Assembly (NCBI RefSeq): GCF_003205195.1
Contig: NZ_QJRY01000002.1
Coordinates: forward strand, 186,001 to 250,000
From: Peteryoungia wuzhouensis
GTDB taxonomy: Bacteria > Pseudomonadota > Alphaproteobacteria > Rhizobiales > Rhizobiaceae
Length of the DNA stretch: 64,000 nucleotides
Direction of reading: 5' to 3'
A model generated the notes under the pieces. That model did not search any database. It worked only from the letters and a program-made list of their open reading frames with translations, and had not been told where the DNA came from. The position numbers and the translations under genes were made by a program. The number at the start of each line of letters is the position of its first letter. Within the stretch, counting starts at the first letter, position 1. This document shows positions 53,777-62,223 of the stretch, piece by piece.

Positions 53777-54108
53777 TCTCACTCCTCCTCGAATTCCCAG
53801 GAATTGCAGACTGCAAAGTGAAATGCACGAAAGAGGCATGCCCCCCGATGCCCCATGAAACCGACACGCCGTAAATGCGAGAACACATGACTGGTCGGCA
53901 GGCGGCACATACGGATGCTCGGCGTCTTGCAGGAGCATCCGACACAATCATATCACCACTGCGCCCGAATGTCGCGGCCATTGGAACGACGCGCACCGGA
54001 TCGTGATGAAGGGCCGGCGTGGACAGACGCGATACAGCAGTCGGATTTTTTGTCCGGGACGGCACCGGAAACCTTGACGCGGCGCATCGCCAAACGCAGA
54101 TAAGCGCC
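53777..54108. other. 332-bp intergenic gap, no gene seen
   Basis: Between the divergent DUF2189 and hydrolase genes. It holds one exact 8-bp inverted repeat, GGATGCTC (53913-53920) / GAGCATCC (53933-53940), with 12 bp between arms, possibly an operator or hairpin. No reading frame here has a ribosome site or a recognisable product. Both flanking promoters must lie here. Confidence 0.6.
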
Positions 54109-54657
54109 ATGAAAGTCTCTGATGTCGATATCCTGATCGTACCCGGTTACACCAATTCCGGCCCCGACCACTGGCAAACCCGGTGGGAGTCCAAACTGTC
54201 GACCGCGCGCCGCGTCGAGCAGGCGGAGTGGTCGAAACCGGTGCGCGAGGATTGGGTGGCCCGTGTCGTCGAGGAGGTCAATTCCTCGACCAAGCCAGTT
54301 GTTCTTGTTGCCCACTCACTGGGTGTCCCGACAGTCATCCACGCGATCCCGCAACTCAAGCAGAAGGTGGCCGGTGCCTTCTTCGTCGCGCCGCCGGATG
54401 TCGCCAATCCGGAGATCCGCCCCAAACACCTGATGACCTTCGGGCCCTACCCGCGCGATCCCCTGCCCTTCCCGTCGATGACCATTGCCAGCCGCAACGA
54501 CCCCTTCGGGGAATACGCCCATGCCGAGGACATTGCCAACGCATGGGGATCGCTGTTGGTCGATGCAGGCGAATCCGGACACATCAACGCCGATTCCGGC
54601 CATGGCCCCTGGCCCGAGGGCACGATGGTCTTCGCGCAATTCCTCAGCCGCCTGTGA
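54109..54657 (+). CDS. RBBP9/YdeN-type serine hydrolase
   Basis: Small alpha/beta hydrolase of 182 residues. The nucleophile serine is in VLVAHSLGVP, the acid is probably D in SRNDPFGEY, and the histidine lies in SGHINADSGHGPWPEG. The start DILIVPGYTNSGPDHWQTRWE is the family's hallmark. Substrates of bacterial members are mostly unknown. The ATG at 54109 is chosen because it precedes this hallmark directly; the frame is open further back without support. Confidence 0.88.
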   Translation: MKVSDVDILIVPGYTNSGPDHWQTRWESKLSTARRVEQAEWSKPVREDWVARVVEEVNSSTKPVVLVAHSLGVPTVIHAIPQLKQKVAGAFFVAPPDVANPEIRPKHLMTFGPYPRDPLPFPSMTIASRNDPFGEYAHAEDIANAWGSLLVDAGESGHINADSGHGPWPEGTMVFAQFLSRL

Positions 54658-54733
54658 AAACGATCGGTCGCGAACGACCCGGCCAAATATGAACAAAAGG
54701 TTTACGGCGCCATCAGGTGACGGGCATAGCCGG

Positions 54734-54748
54734 TTAAGCGCTTCTTAA
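54734..54748 (+). promoter_or_regulatory. CtrA-type box upstream of the GGDEF-EAL gene
   Basis: TTAAGCGCTTCTTAA matches TTAA-N7-TTAA, the core of the CtrA binding site of alphaproteobacteria, 47 bp upstream of the start codon. It suggests cell-cycle control of the c-di-GMP enzyme. It is a short motif and could arise by chance. Confidence 0.5.
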
Positions 54749-54795
54749 GTCAAGCGACCTAGACTTGAGGCAGCTTTCCGGTTCAGAGCACGACC

Positions 54796-57315
54796 TTGCG
54801 CAAAAACGCTGCAGTCCAAGCACATTCGGCCAACGCGCGCAGTCTGACGCTGTCCAACCTCGCTTGGCCGACCGCCTTGCTCGACGCCGACGGCGTCATT
54901 CTCGATCGCAATCTGGCTCTTGTTGACATTCTGGCATTGACCGGCACCGACAGCGTCTGCTTTGCAGACTACCTGGACAGCGATGACGCAACCGCTCTCG
55001 ACCTGGCGAAGAACAGACTTCTGAACCCTGGGGACATCACCCAGATCGAGATCCGGATCACAGCGGGGACCACGGTCCGACATTTTCTCGCGTCTCTCTC
55101 GAGGGCACCCGCCACGGCCGGTGCCGTCCTCTTGCAGCTTGCCGAGATCACGCGGCTGAAAGCCGATATGGCGGACCTTGCCATTCGCGAAAGCCGCTGG
55201 AACCACGCATTGGTCTCGTCCGCCTCCGGTGTCTGGGACCAGCGGATGAACGGCGACTACTATTATTCCGATATCTGGCGCCGGATCCGCGGTCTCGGTC
55301 CAAATGATCCCATTCCGCCAACCACCGAAATCTGGCTGGAATCGGTGCATCCCCACGACCGCGAACATGTGCTGCATTGCATCGAACGGCAGAATTCAGG
55401 AGACCCTGCTTATCTGACCTTTCAGTATCGCGAACGCCATCACGACGGTCACTACATCTGGATCGAATGCCGCGGCGCATGCATCGAAACGGACGACCAG
55501 GGGCGCGCGCTTCGAATCACCGGCACGGACACCGACGTCACGGCCCGCAAAGCCCAGGAGGAGTGGCAGGAAGGCCTGTCTCGGCGCCTGCGCCTGGCAC
55601 TCGACATTTCGCGCATCGGTGTCTTCGAGACCGACTTCGACGCCGGCATCAGCGTCTGGGACGACGCCATGCGCCATATCTTCGAAGTTGATGAAGAGGA
55701 CGAGATCCGGATCGGCGACCGGTGGGAGGAAAAGCTCCACCCCGACGACCGCGAACGGGTCCTGGCCAATGTTACCCGGCGCATTGAGATGCGGGAAACC
55801 TTCACCGACGATTACCGCATCATCGCACGGGACGGCAGCACACGGTACATCCGCGCCAACAGCCTGCCTTATGTCGACCACGACGGCCGCCTGAAGATGA
55901 TCGGCGTCAACTGGGACGTGACCGAAGACCGGCGCCTGCGCGAGGAACTGGAGCGCCAGAAGGCGCTGGCGGAGGCACGCAACGAGGAGCTGGAACGCAC
56001 CCGTATTGCGGCCGAACACTCGGCACTGCATGACTACCTGACCGGACTGCCCAACCGCCGCTTCCTGGAGCAACGGATCGACGACTGGCGGGCCGTGCCT
56101 GAAGCGGAGCGGCACGGCATCGCCATCCTGCACATCGACCTCGATCGCTTCAAGCAGATCAACGACACCCTGGGCCACAGTGCCGGCGATGCCATGCTCA
56201 AACATGCTGCCAAAATTCTGCGAGACAGCATTCGTCCCAGCGATTTCGCCGCCCGCATTGGCGGCGACGAATTCGTCCTCCTGGTCGCGCATTCCGGCAC
56301 GACCACAGCCTTGTCCGACGTCGCCGCCCGGATCATCGAGACCATGCGTCAACCCGTCTGGTACAACGGGCACGAATGCCGATTCGGCGCGAGTATCGGC
56401 ATCGCCTACTCCAACGACCGGCTGGCTGACCCGCGCCAGCTGCTACAGAACGCCGACATTGCGCTCTACAATGCGAAAAACCTAGGCCGGAACCGCTACG
56501 AGTTCTACAAGCCGTCCAGCCGCAGCATGCTCGTCGATGCCCACCGCCTCTCGGACCAGTTGCTGCGCGGACTGGAGCGCGACGAGATCATTCCATACTA
56601 TCAGCTGCAGTTCGATGCGCGCACCCGCGACATCACCGGTGCCGAATGCCTGGCGCGCTGGCAGCATCCGGAACATGGAATCCTCGGTCCGGACCGCTTC
56701 CTGGCCGTCGCCGAAGACTGCGGCGTGATCGCCCAGGTCGATCGCATCATCCTGGAGAAATCCCTGGCCGATGTCGCGCGCTGGAAAGCACTCGGCCTGG
56801 ATATCCCGAAGATTTCCGTAAACGTCTCCGCCCGCAGGCTCAACGACCCGGACCTCGCCCAGGGCCTGTCGAAGCTCGACATCAAGCCGGGCACGGTCTC
56901 CTTCGAACTTCTCGAAAGTGTCTTCCTCGATCGCCAGGACGAAGTCGTGCGAACCAATCTCGAGACGCTGCGTCGCCTGTCGATCGGCATCGAAATCGAC
57001 GATTTCGGCACGGGTCACGCCTCGATCGTCGGCCTGCTCAACCTGAAGCCGGGAACGTTGAAAATCGACCGCCAATTGATCGAGCACCTGCCGGAAAGCC
57101 AGGAGCAACGGGTCCTGGTCATGTCGATCATCCAGATCGCCCGCTCGCTGAAAATCAAGGTGGTCGCGGAAGGCGTCGAGACGGAGGAACACGCGCGCAT
57201 CCTCAAACGTCTCGGCTGCGACGTTCTGCAGGGCTATGGCCTTGCCAGACCGACAGATTTCGAACGGACGACCATTCGGCTGCGGGAACAAAGAAAATCC
57301 GCCCAGGCCGGTTAG
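54796..57315 (+). CDS. PAS-GGDEF-EAL dual c-di-GMP signalling protein
   Basis: An 839-residue soluble protein. Residues about 18-115, 140-255 and 265-385 are PAS-like sensor domains, then GGDEF (about 405-570) and EAL (about 580-830). The cyclase motif IGGDEFVLL is intact, with DLDRFKQINDTLGHSAGD. The phosphodiesterase keeps E-C-L in GAECLARWQ, NVSARRL, DDFGTGHAS, KIDRQLI, AEGVETEEH and QGYGLARP, so both activities are possible, with PAS domains setting the balance. The start is taken as TTG at 54796 because the first PAS-like stretch begins soon after; no ATG fits. A CtrA-type box lies upstream, and the 3' end overlaps a terminator for the opposite strand. Confidence 0.92.
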   Translation: MRKNAAVQAHSANARSLTLSNLAWPTALLDADGVILDRNLALVDILALTGTDSVCFADYLDSDDATALDLAKNRLLNPGDITQIEIRITAGTTVRHFLASLSRAPATAGAVLLQLAEITRLKADMADLAIRESRWNHALVSSASGVWDQRMNGDYYYSDIWRRIRGLGPNDPIPPTTEIWLESVHPHDREHVLHCIERQNSGDPAYLTFQYRERHHDGHYIWIECRGACIETDDQGRALRITGTDTDVTARKAQEEWQEGLSRRLRLALDISRIGVFETDFDAGISVWDDAMRHIFEVDEEDEIRIGDRWEEKLHPDDRERVLANVTRRIEMRETFTDDYRIIARDGSTRYIRANSLPYVDHDGRLKMIGVNWDVTEDRRLREELERQKALAEARNEELERTRIAAEHSALHDYLTGLPNRRFLEQRIDDWRAVPEAERHGIAILHIDLDRFKQINDTLGHSAGDAMLKHAAKILRDSIRPSDFAARIGGDEFVLLVAHSGTTTALSDVAARIIETMRQPVWYNGHECRFGASIGIAYSNDRLADPRQLLQNADIALYNAKNLGRNRYEFYKPSSRSMLVDAHRLSDQLLRGLERDEIIPYYQLQFDARTRDITGAECLARWQHPEHGILGPDRFLAVAEDCGVIAQVDRIILEKSLADVARWKALGLDIPKISVNVSARRLNDPDLAQGLSKLDIKPGTVSFELLESVFLDRQDEVVRTNLETLRRLSIGIEIDDFGTGHASIVGLLNLKPGTLKIDRQLIEHLPESQEQRVLVMSIIQIARSLKIKVVAEGVETEEHARILKRLGCDVLQGYGLARPTDFERTTIRLREQRKSAQAG

Positions 57316-57326
57316 CCTGAGCGGAT
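57297..57326 (-). terminator. Terminator of the zeta-subunit gene, overlapping the GGDEF-EAL stop
   Basis: Stem ATCCGC+CAGGC (57297-57302, 57304-57308) pairs with GCCTG+GCGGAT (57315-57319, 57321-57326), with single mismatched bases and a 6-nt loop. On the minus strand it is followed by TTTTCTTT. It begins about 25 bp past the DUF1476 stop and lies partly inside the last codons of the plus-strand gene. Confidence 0.7.
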
Positions 57327-57350
57327 CGATGGGTCTCTGACGTTTTCGAA

Positions 57351-57665
57351 TCAGGAATTCTGGATCTGCTCGATCGCCTGACCGAGGAAATCGACCATCT
57401 TGCTGCGCAGCTCTTCATCGGTGATCGAGACACCGCCGGCCGAGAGATCGGCCTTCAGCTTGCGGATGACGTCTTCATCACCGGCTTCCTCGAAATCGGA
57501 TGCGATGACTTCCCTGGCATAGGCCTCTGCATCGGCCTTGCCGAGCAGACCGGCGGCCCAGAGCCCGACCAGCTTGTTGCGACGCGCTTCTGCCTTGAAG
57601 CGAAGCTCCTGATCATGTGCGAACTTGTTTTCGAACGCCTTTTCGCGATCACTCATGCCGCTCAT
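57351..57665 (-). CDS. ATP synthase inhibitor zeta subunit (DUF1476)
   Basis: A 104-residue all-helical protein of the DUF1476 family, whose Paracoccus member is the zeta subunit that blocks ATP hydrolysis by F1-ATPase. Visible features are SDREKAFENKFAHDQELRFKAEARRNKLVGLWAAGLLG and YAREVIASDFEEAGDEDV. The first residues form the inhibitory helix in known members. The ATG at 57665 has GGGAG at good spacing; the longer frame enters the purC promoter. It is divergent from purC and terminates at 57297-57326. Confidence 0.9.
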   Translation of the reverse strand: MSGMSDREKAFENKFAHDQELRFKAEARRNKLVGLWAAGLLGKADAEAYAREVIASDFEEAGDEDVIRKLKADLSAGGVSITDEELRSKMVDFLGQAIEQIQNS

Positions 57666-57812
57666 CTGAATCTCCCGTATTGTGCCGTCGTTGTGCGGTG
57701 ACGTTTCCCCATTAATCAAAAGGGAGTACAAAGTGCAATGCAAACTTCCGCGATTCCGGGTGAGTCCCTGATGACGCGACGTTTTGGCAGGAAGGGGTGA
57801 TCTGCGCATTGT

Positions 57813-57828
57813 GAAAACCGAGGTTTTC
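57813..57828 (+). promoter_or_regulatory. Palindrome upstream of purC
   Basis: GAAAACCGAGGTTTTC is symmetric apart from its two central bases (7-bp arms) and lies 80 bp upstream of the purC start in the 242-bp divergent gap 57666-57907. It has the size of a repressor operator and is a candidate site for purine control. No regulator is identified in the window. Confidence 0.4.
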
Positions 57829-57907
57829 CGTTAAGGGACCGCTTCAAAGACCGATCCACTGCGTCCGCGCATTTGCGCCGAGATGCCAACAACAGAGAAA
57901 ACCACTC

Positions 57908-58672
57908 ATGAACCGTCGCCGCCGCGTTTACGAGGGCAAGGCAAAGATCCTCTATGAGGGTCCCGAGCCCGGCACGCTGATCCAGTTCTTCAAGGACGAT
58001 GCAACGGCATTCAACAAGAAGAAGCATGAAGTCATCGACGGAAAAGGCGTTCTGAACAACCGCATCTCCGAATACGTCTTCACGCATCTGAACAAGATCG
58101 GCATCCCGACCCATTTCATTCGCCGCATGAACATGCGCGAGCAGCTGATCAAGGAAGTCGAGATCATCCCGCTCGAGATCGTCGTGCGCAACGTTGCCGC
58201 GGGCTCCCTGTCTGCCCGCCTCGGCATCGAGGAAGGCGTGGTCCTGCCGCGCTCCATCATCGAATTCTACTACAAGTCGGATGCGCTCGGCGATCCGATG
58301 GTCTCGGAAGAGCACATTACCGCCTTTGGCTGGGCCAACCCGGCCGAACTCGATGACATCATGGCGCTTGCCATTCGCGTCAACGACTTCCTCTCCGGCC
58401 TCTTCCTCGGCATCGGCATCCAGCTTGTCGACTTCAAGATAGAATGCGGCCGCCTCTATGAAGGCGACATGATGCGCATCATCCTGGCCGACGAGATCTC
58501 GCCGGACAGCTGCCGCCTCTGGGACATCGAGACCCGCGAGAAGCTCGACAAGGACCGCTTCCGTCACGACATGGGCGGGCTGCTTGAAGCCTATCAGGAA
58601 GTCGCCAAGCGTCTCGGCATCATCAACGAAAACGAGCCCCTGCGCGGCACGGGCCCGGTTCTGGTCAAGTAA
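57908..58672 (+). CDS. purC: SAICAR synthetase
   Basis: Purine enzyme of 254 residues joining CAIR and aspartate with ATP. It shows [16 protein letters not shown] at the N-terminus, DDATAFN and the substrate region [20 protein letters not shown], with VDFKIECGR and [14 protein letters not shown] later. It heads purC-purS-small gene-purQ and is followed by purS after 18 bp. Length and motifs are standard for PurC. Confidence 0.97.
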   Translation: MNRRRRVYEGKAKILYEGPEPGTLIQFFKDDATAFNKKKHEVIDGKGVLNNRISEYVFTHLNKIGIPTHFIRRMNMREQLIKEVEIIPLEIVVRNVAAGSLSARLGIEEGVVLPRSIIEFYYKSDALGDPMVSEEHITAFGWANPAELDDIMALAIRVNDFLSGLFLGIGIQLVDFKIECGRLYEGDMMRIILADEISPDSCRLWDIETREKLDKDRFRHDMGGLLEAYQEVAKRLGIINENEPLRGTGPVLVK

Positions 58673-58690
58673 GTTTTGGAGAGAGTACAA

Positions 58691-58933
58691 GTGATCAAGG
58701 CACGCGTCACCGTCACCCTGAAAAACGGTGTCCTGGATCCCCAGGGCAAGGCCATCGAGGGCGCACTCGGTGCCCTCGGCTTCGAGGGCGTCGGCCAGGT
58801 CCGCCAGGGCAAGGTCTTCGACCTCGAAGTTGAAGGTTCCGACAAGGCGAAGGCCGAAGCCGACCTCAAGGCCATGTGCGAAAAGCTCCTCGCCAACACG
58901 GTAATCGAGAATTATACTATCTCCATCGCCTGA
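58691..58933 (+). CDS. purS: FGAM synthase small subunit PurS
   Basis: An 80-residue subunit that bridges PurL and PurQ for ammonia transfer in formylglycinamidine ribonucleotide synthesis. It is read as VIKARVTVTLKNGVLDPQGKAIEGALGALGF, the PurS hallmark. The start is GTG at 58691 behind GGAGAGAG. The TTG further upstream lies before the ribosome site and is unlikely. In the window it is followed by a small extra gene before purQ. Confidence 0.93.
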   Translation: MIKARVTVTLKNGVLDPQGKAIEGALGALGFEGVGQVRQGKVFDLEVEGSDKAKAEADLKAMCEKLLANTVIENYTISIA

Positions 58934-58954
58934 GGGTTGAAGGAGACGCGCGAT

Positions 58955-59212
58955 ATGGCTGAAGTGACCAGCGAATTGATGTTCGAGCTTTTGAAGCGAG
59001 TTCACGCCGACATTGCGGACATCAAACTGGGCCAACGAGAGCTGAAAGCAGACATGAATGCGATGCGCGGCACCTTGGTGTCGGTGCATCAGGACATTCA
59101 TAACATCCATACGACGCTTGCTCGCCATGAGACGCGTCTGGATCGCATTGAAAATCGCCTGGAGCTGCGGGAGTTCCAGGAAGCCCAGCTAAGGTTTGAG
59201 CCACAGCCATGA
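58955..59212 (+). CDS. Small coiled-coil protein between purS and purQ
   Basis: An 85-residue charged helical protein ([28 protein letters not shown], then [21 protein letters not shown]) with heptad-like spacing over most of its length, so it probably forms a coiled coil. I recognise no enzyme family; short SlyX-like or DUF-type coiled coils look similar. The ATG at 58955 has GAAGGAGA upstream, and its stop overlaps the purQ ATG (59209-59212), so its translation is coupled to purQ. Whether it contacts the PurSQL complex is untested. Confidence 0.8.
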   Translation: MAEVTSELMFELLKRVHADIADIKLGQRELKADMNAMRGTLVSVHQDIHNIHTTLARHETRLDRIENRLELREFQEAQLRFEPQP

Positions 59213-59880
59213 AATCAGCCGTCGTCCAGCTCCCAGGCCTCAATCGTGACCGTGACATGATCGCGGCGCTGACCAAGATCTCCGGCCATGCGCCTGTCAC
59301 CATCTGGCAGACCGAGACCGAGATCCCGGATGTCGATCTGATCGTCATTCCAGGCGGCTTCTCCTATGGCGACTATCTACGGTGTGGCGCGATTGCCGCC
59401 CGCATGCCGGTCATGCAGGCGATCAAGGACAAGTCCGAGCAGGGCGTCAAGGTCATCGGCGTCTGCAACGGCTTCCAGATCCTGGTCGAGGCGGGCATGC
59501 TGCCGGGCGCCCTGATGCGCAACCAGTCGCTGAAGTTCGTCTGCAAGGAAATCAAGCTGGAAGTCGTCAACGCCGACACCGACTTCACTCGCGCCTATGC
59601 CAAGGGCCAGATCATACGCTCGCCCGTCGCCCATCACGACGGCAACTACTTCGCCGATGCCGAGACGCTGAAAGCGATCGAAGGCAATGGCCAGGTCGTG
59701 TTCCGCTATGCCGAAGGCACGAACCCGAACGGCTCGATGAACGACATCGCCGGCGTTGTGAATGCCAAGGGCAACGTGCTCGGCATGATGCCGCATCCGG
59801 AAAACCTGATTGAAGCCGCCCATGGCGGCAATGACGGGCGCGGCATCTTTGCCTCGGCCCTCGATGTCATCGCCGCCTGA
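59209..59880 (+). CDS. purQ: FGAM synthase glutaminase subunit PurQ
   Basis: Class I glutamine amidotransferase of 223 residues that supplies ammonia to PurL. The catalytic triad is visible: C86 in GVCNGFQ, and His and Glu in [33 protein letters not shown] is the family's N-terminal motif. The ATG overlaps the preceding small gene by 4 bp. PurL itself is about 2.3 kb further on, beyond a lipoprotein gene and two regulatory genes. Confidence 0.96.
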   Translation: MKSAVVQLPGLNRDRDMIAALTKISGHAPVTIWQTETEIPDVDLIVIPGGFSYGDYLRCGAIAARMPVMQAIKDKSEQGVKVIGVCNGFQILVEAGMLPGALMRNQSLKFVCKEIKLEVVNADTDFTRAYAKGQIIRSPVAHHDGNYFADAETLKAIEGNGQVVFRYAEGTNPNGSMNDIAGVVNAKGNVLGMMPHPENLIEAAHGGNDGRGIFASALDVIAA

Positions 59881-59939
59881 GGTAAGCTTCGCTTAACCCT
59901 ATGAATGTTAGAGAGGCGGCACACAGCCGAAAGATCGCC

Positions 59940-60329
59940 ATGCGCCGCCTCAGCCTTTCTCTCTTCCTGATTTCCGTCGCAGCGCTTTCCGCCTGCAAGC
60001 CCGACGCGCCGGCACCACGAGCAGCAACAGGTCAGTCCGCACTTGACGTGATGGAACTGGTTGCCGTTGGCGCAAACCGCTGCTGGTTCAAGTCAGGCGA
60101 CCCTGATTTCAAGGCGTATTCACTGGCACCGGAACTCTCGTCCTTCTCGGGCAGGCCGCGCATCTTGCTGGTCCGCAAGGGCTCCAGCGACATCCGGCCT
60201 TTGCTGGTCGTTCAGGCGGAAGGCAAGCCGGCCAGACTTGACGCGTTTGGTCCGTTAATGGGCGAAGCGCTCGCACCCCGCATCCGCACAGACGTCATCC
60301 GCTGGGCCAAGGGCTCCAAGGATTGCTGA
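59940..60329 (+). CDS. Putative lipoprotein of unknown function
   Basis: A 129-residue protein with a lipoprotein signal: MRRLSLSLFLISVAALSAC, where LSAC is the lipobox and the cysteine becomes lipidated. The mature part is small, with a further cysteine in NRCWFKSGD and one at the C-terminus (SKDC). I recognise no domain. The ATG at 59940 gives the signal; an upstream ATG at 59901 would add 13 residues ahead of it. A one-mismatch CtrA-like stretch GTAA-N7-TTAAC lies at 59882-59896. It converges on the DUF1127 gene, stop to stop. Confidence 0.75.
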   Translation: MRRLSLSLFLISVAALSACKPDAPAPRAATGQSALDVMELVAVGANRCWFKSGDPDFKAYSLAPELSSFSGRPRILLVRKGSSDIRPLLVVQAEGKPARLDAFGPLMGEALAPRIRTDVIRWAKGSKDC

Positions 60330-60584
60330 TCAGAACGGCGGCAGCGACGCGCCATTGAGGCGAACCATAAGGCTCCGCCTCGCTTCCCGCCGCGCTTCAC
60401 CTTCGCTAAGCCCGATGTCGCGCAACTGACTTTCCGTCAACTCCGACAAGGCCTGCCGCGACCGAGAGCGGCTTGACCATCCCATCACGCGACGAGAGAG
60501 CATACCCCAAAAAGCGGCAATACCGACGGGCCGGAAGGAGACGGATTGCTCGGCTGGCGAGGAAATTGTATCGATTGTCATCAT
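60330..60584 (-). CDS. DUF1127 small protein
   Basis: An 84-residue protein whose C-terminal half is a DUF1127 domain: SRSRQALSELTESQLRDIGLSEGEARREARR, an arginine-rich helical domain common in Rhizobiales. Some family members bind RNA or help phosphate and carbon metabolism, but no role can be assigned here. The start MMTIDT at 60584 precedes the domain at the normal distance. It is divergent from the MocR-type gene, whose operator-like repeat lies in the 83-bp gap between them. Confidence 0.85.
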   Translation of the reverse strand: MMTIDTISSPAEQSVSFRPVGIAAFWGMLSRRVMGWSSRSRSRQALSELTESQLRDIGLSEGEARREARRSLMVRLNGASLPPF

Positions 60585-60645
60585 ATCACTCTTGCTGGCT
60601 GCCTGTATGCATCGAGCAAGAGATATGAATTGACTCAATGACGGT

Positions 60646-60664
60646 GACAATATAGAGAATTGTC
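60646..60664 (+). promoter_or_regulatory. Inverted repeat GACAAT-N7-ATTGTC at the MocR gene start
   Basis: GACAAT (60646-60651) and ATTGTC (60659-60664) form an exact inverted repeat 3 bp upstream of the MocR-type ATG. It is a likely site for autoregulation by that protein and could also affect the divergent DUF1127 gene. Similar GACAAT words recur as a direct pair in the coding region near 60818-60832. Confidence 0.5.
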
Positions 60665-60667
60665 CCC

Positions 60668-62086
60668 ATGACAAACTGGCTCCCCTCCCTCACCAGCGGT
60701 CACGGCCCGCTGTATGTCCGCATCGCAGATGATGCGGAAAACGCCATAAAATCAGGTCAACTTGCGCATGGCACCAAATTGCCGCCGCAACGGGATCTCG
60801 CTTATGACGTCGGGGTGACAATAGGGACAATTTCTCGTGCCTATGCACTTCTGCGCGAGCGCGGCCTTGTGAGTGGCGAGGTTGGCCGCGGCACCTATGT
60901 GCAGGCAGACACCTCCGATCCCACGGCTGTTGCGCGCGATCCGGTGACAATCACCTATGGCGGCACCCGGGCGATGAGCCCGCCGCCAGGCAAGTTGCGC
61001 TTCGACACGACGGCTGCGATCGACGTGGGCCAGGCCGCAGTTGTCGGGCGGATCATGACCGAAATCGCTTCGCAGCATCCCTCGGAAATCTCCAGTTATA
61101 CCCGCACGCTCTCGCCGGATTGGCAGGAAGCCGGCAAACAGTGGCTCTCGGCCGGCAACTGGTCGCCGGAAGCCTCGCAGATCCTGCCGCAAATGGGAGT
61201 CCATGCCGGGATCAATGCGGTGATCGCAGCGGTGACGGGCACAGGTGACCGGGTCGTCTGCGAGCACCTCACCTATTCGCAGGTCTCGCGCAGCGCCATG
61301 GTCATGGGCCGCCAGATTGCACTGGTCGATTCGGACAGTGACGGGATCCTGCCGGCGGATTTTGAACGGGTCTGTGCCCGCGAACACCCCAAGGCGGCTT
61401 TCATTATGTCCTCGGGGCAGAACCCGACGCTGGCTTGCCTGACACTCTCGCGACGCCAGGACATTGTCACCATCGCCCGAAAATACAATGTCTGGCTCAT
61501 CGAGGACTACCTCTATGGCGGCATGATCGCCGACGGCATCCCGCTTCTGGCTGAACTGGCGCCGGACCGAACCTTTCTGCTGAACGGCTTGTCGAAATCG
61601 GTTGCAGCCGGCGTGCGCGGCGGCTGGGTCGCCTGTCCGCCACATATGAGTCAGCGCGTGCGTGTGACCCAAAAAATGGTGACCGGCGGCTTGCCCTTCC
61701 TGCTCGCCGAACTCTCCGCAAGGCTGGTCCTGTCAGGTGCCGCCGCCGAGATTCGCAGCCAGGTCCTTACCGAAATCTCAGCCAGAGAAGCAATCGTCCG
61801 CCAGCTCTTCGAGGGCCACGAGTTTCGCTCTCACTCTCGCCTGCCCTTCTTTTGGCTGAAGCTGCCCGAACCCTGGATGTCCGGCACTTTCAAGCAGGCG
61901 GTGCTCGACGCAAATGTGCTGATTGATGACGAAGACGAGTTCAAGCCGGCACGATCTGCGCGGGTCTTCCACCACGTCCGAGTCGGCTTCAGCGAAGGGC
62001 GTGATCGGACACTGTCATCGGAAGGCTTGAAGACGGTTCGGCGCATTCTGGACCAGTCTCCGCTCGGCACCAGCGCCATCGTCTGA
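60668..62086 (+). CDS. MocR-type regulator (GntR helix-turn-helix fused to aminotransferase-like domain)
   Basis: A 472-residue chimeric regulator. Residues 1-80 are a GntR winged helix (PLYVRIADDAENAIKSGQLAHGTKLPPQRDLAYDVGVTIGTISRAYALL), and the rest is a fold-type I aminotransferase-like domain. The PLP lysine is probably in LNGLSKSVAAGVRGGWVACPP and the acidic partner in WLIEDYLYGGM. Such proteins use PLP or a PLP-amino acid adduct as effector, as in PdxR or GabR. The target is unknown; the divergent DUF1127 gene and itself are the nearest candidates. Confidence 0.9.
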   Translation: MTNWLPSLTSGHGPLYVRIADDAENAIKSGQLAHGTKLPPQRDLAYDVGVTIGTISRAYALLRERGLVSGEVGRGTYVQADTSDPTAVARDPVTITYGGTRAMSPPPGKLRFDTTAAIDVGQAAVVGRIMTEIASQHPSEISSYTRTLSPDWQEAGKQWLSAGNWSPEASQILPQMGVHAGINAVIAAVTGTGDRVVCEHLTYSQVSRSAMVMGRQIALVDSDSDGILPADFERVCAREHPKAAFIMSSGQNPTLACLTLSRRQDIVTIARKYNVWLIEDYLYGGMIADGIPLLAELAPDRTFLLNGLSKSVAAGVRGGWVACPPHMSQRVRVTQKMVTGGLPFLLAELSARLVLSGAAAEIRSQVLTEISAREAIVRQLFEGHEFRSHSRLPFFWLKLPEPWMSGTFKQAVLDANVLIDDEDEFKPARSARVFHHVRVGFSEGRDRTLSSEGLKTVRRILDQSPLGTSAIV

Positions 62087-62167
62087 GCCGGACCGCGAGA
62101 CGCATCCATCGAACCACGAAAGCGGCAGGAAAGGCTTAATCGGGCGCATTTTTCAAGTGCGCCGGGC

Positions 62168-62189
62168 GCAGGCTTGCGTTATAGCCTGC
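62168..62189 (+). promoter_or_regulatory. Inverted repeat upstream of purL
   Basis: GCAGGCT (62168-62174) / AGCCTGC (62183-62189) with 8 bp between, 34 bp upstream of the purL ATG in the 137-bp gap. It could be a leader hairpin or operator; no known riboswitch core is visible. Confidence 0.35.
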
Positions 62190-62223
62190 CTCGAAACCGA
62201 TCTCCCATTTCCCTGAGAGCCAG

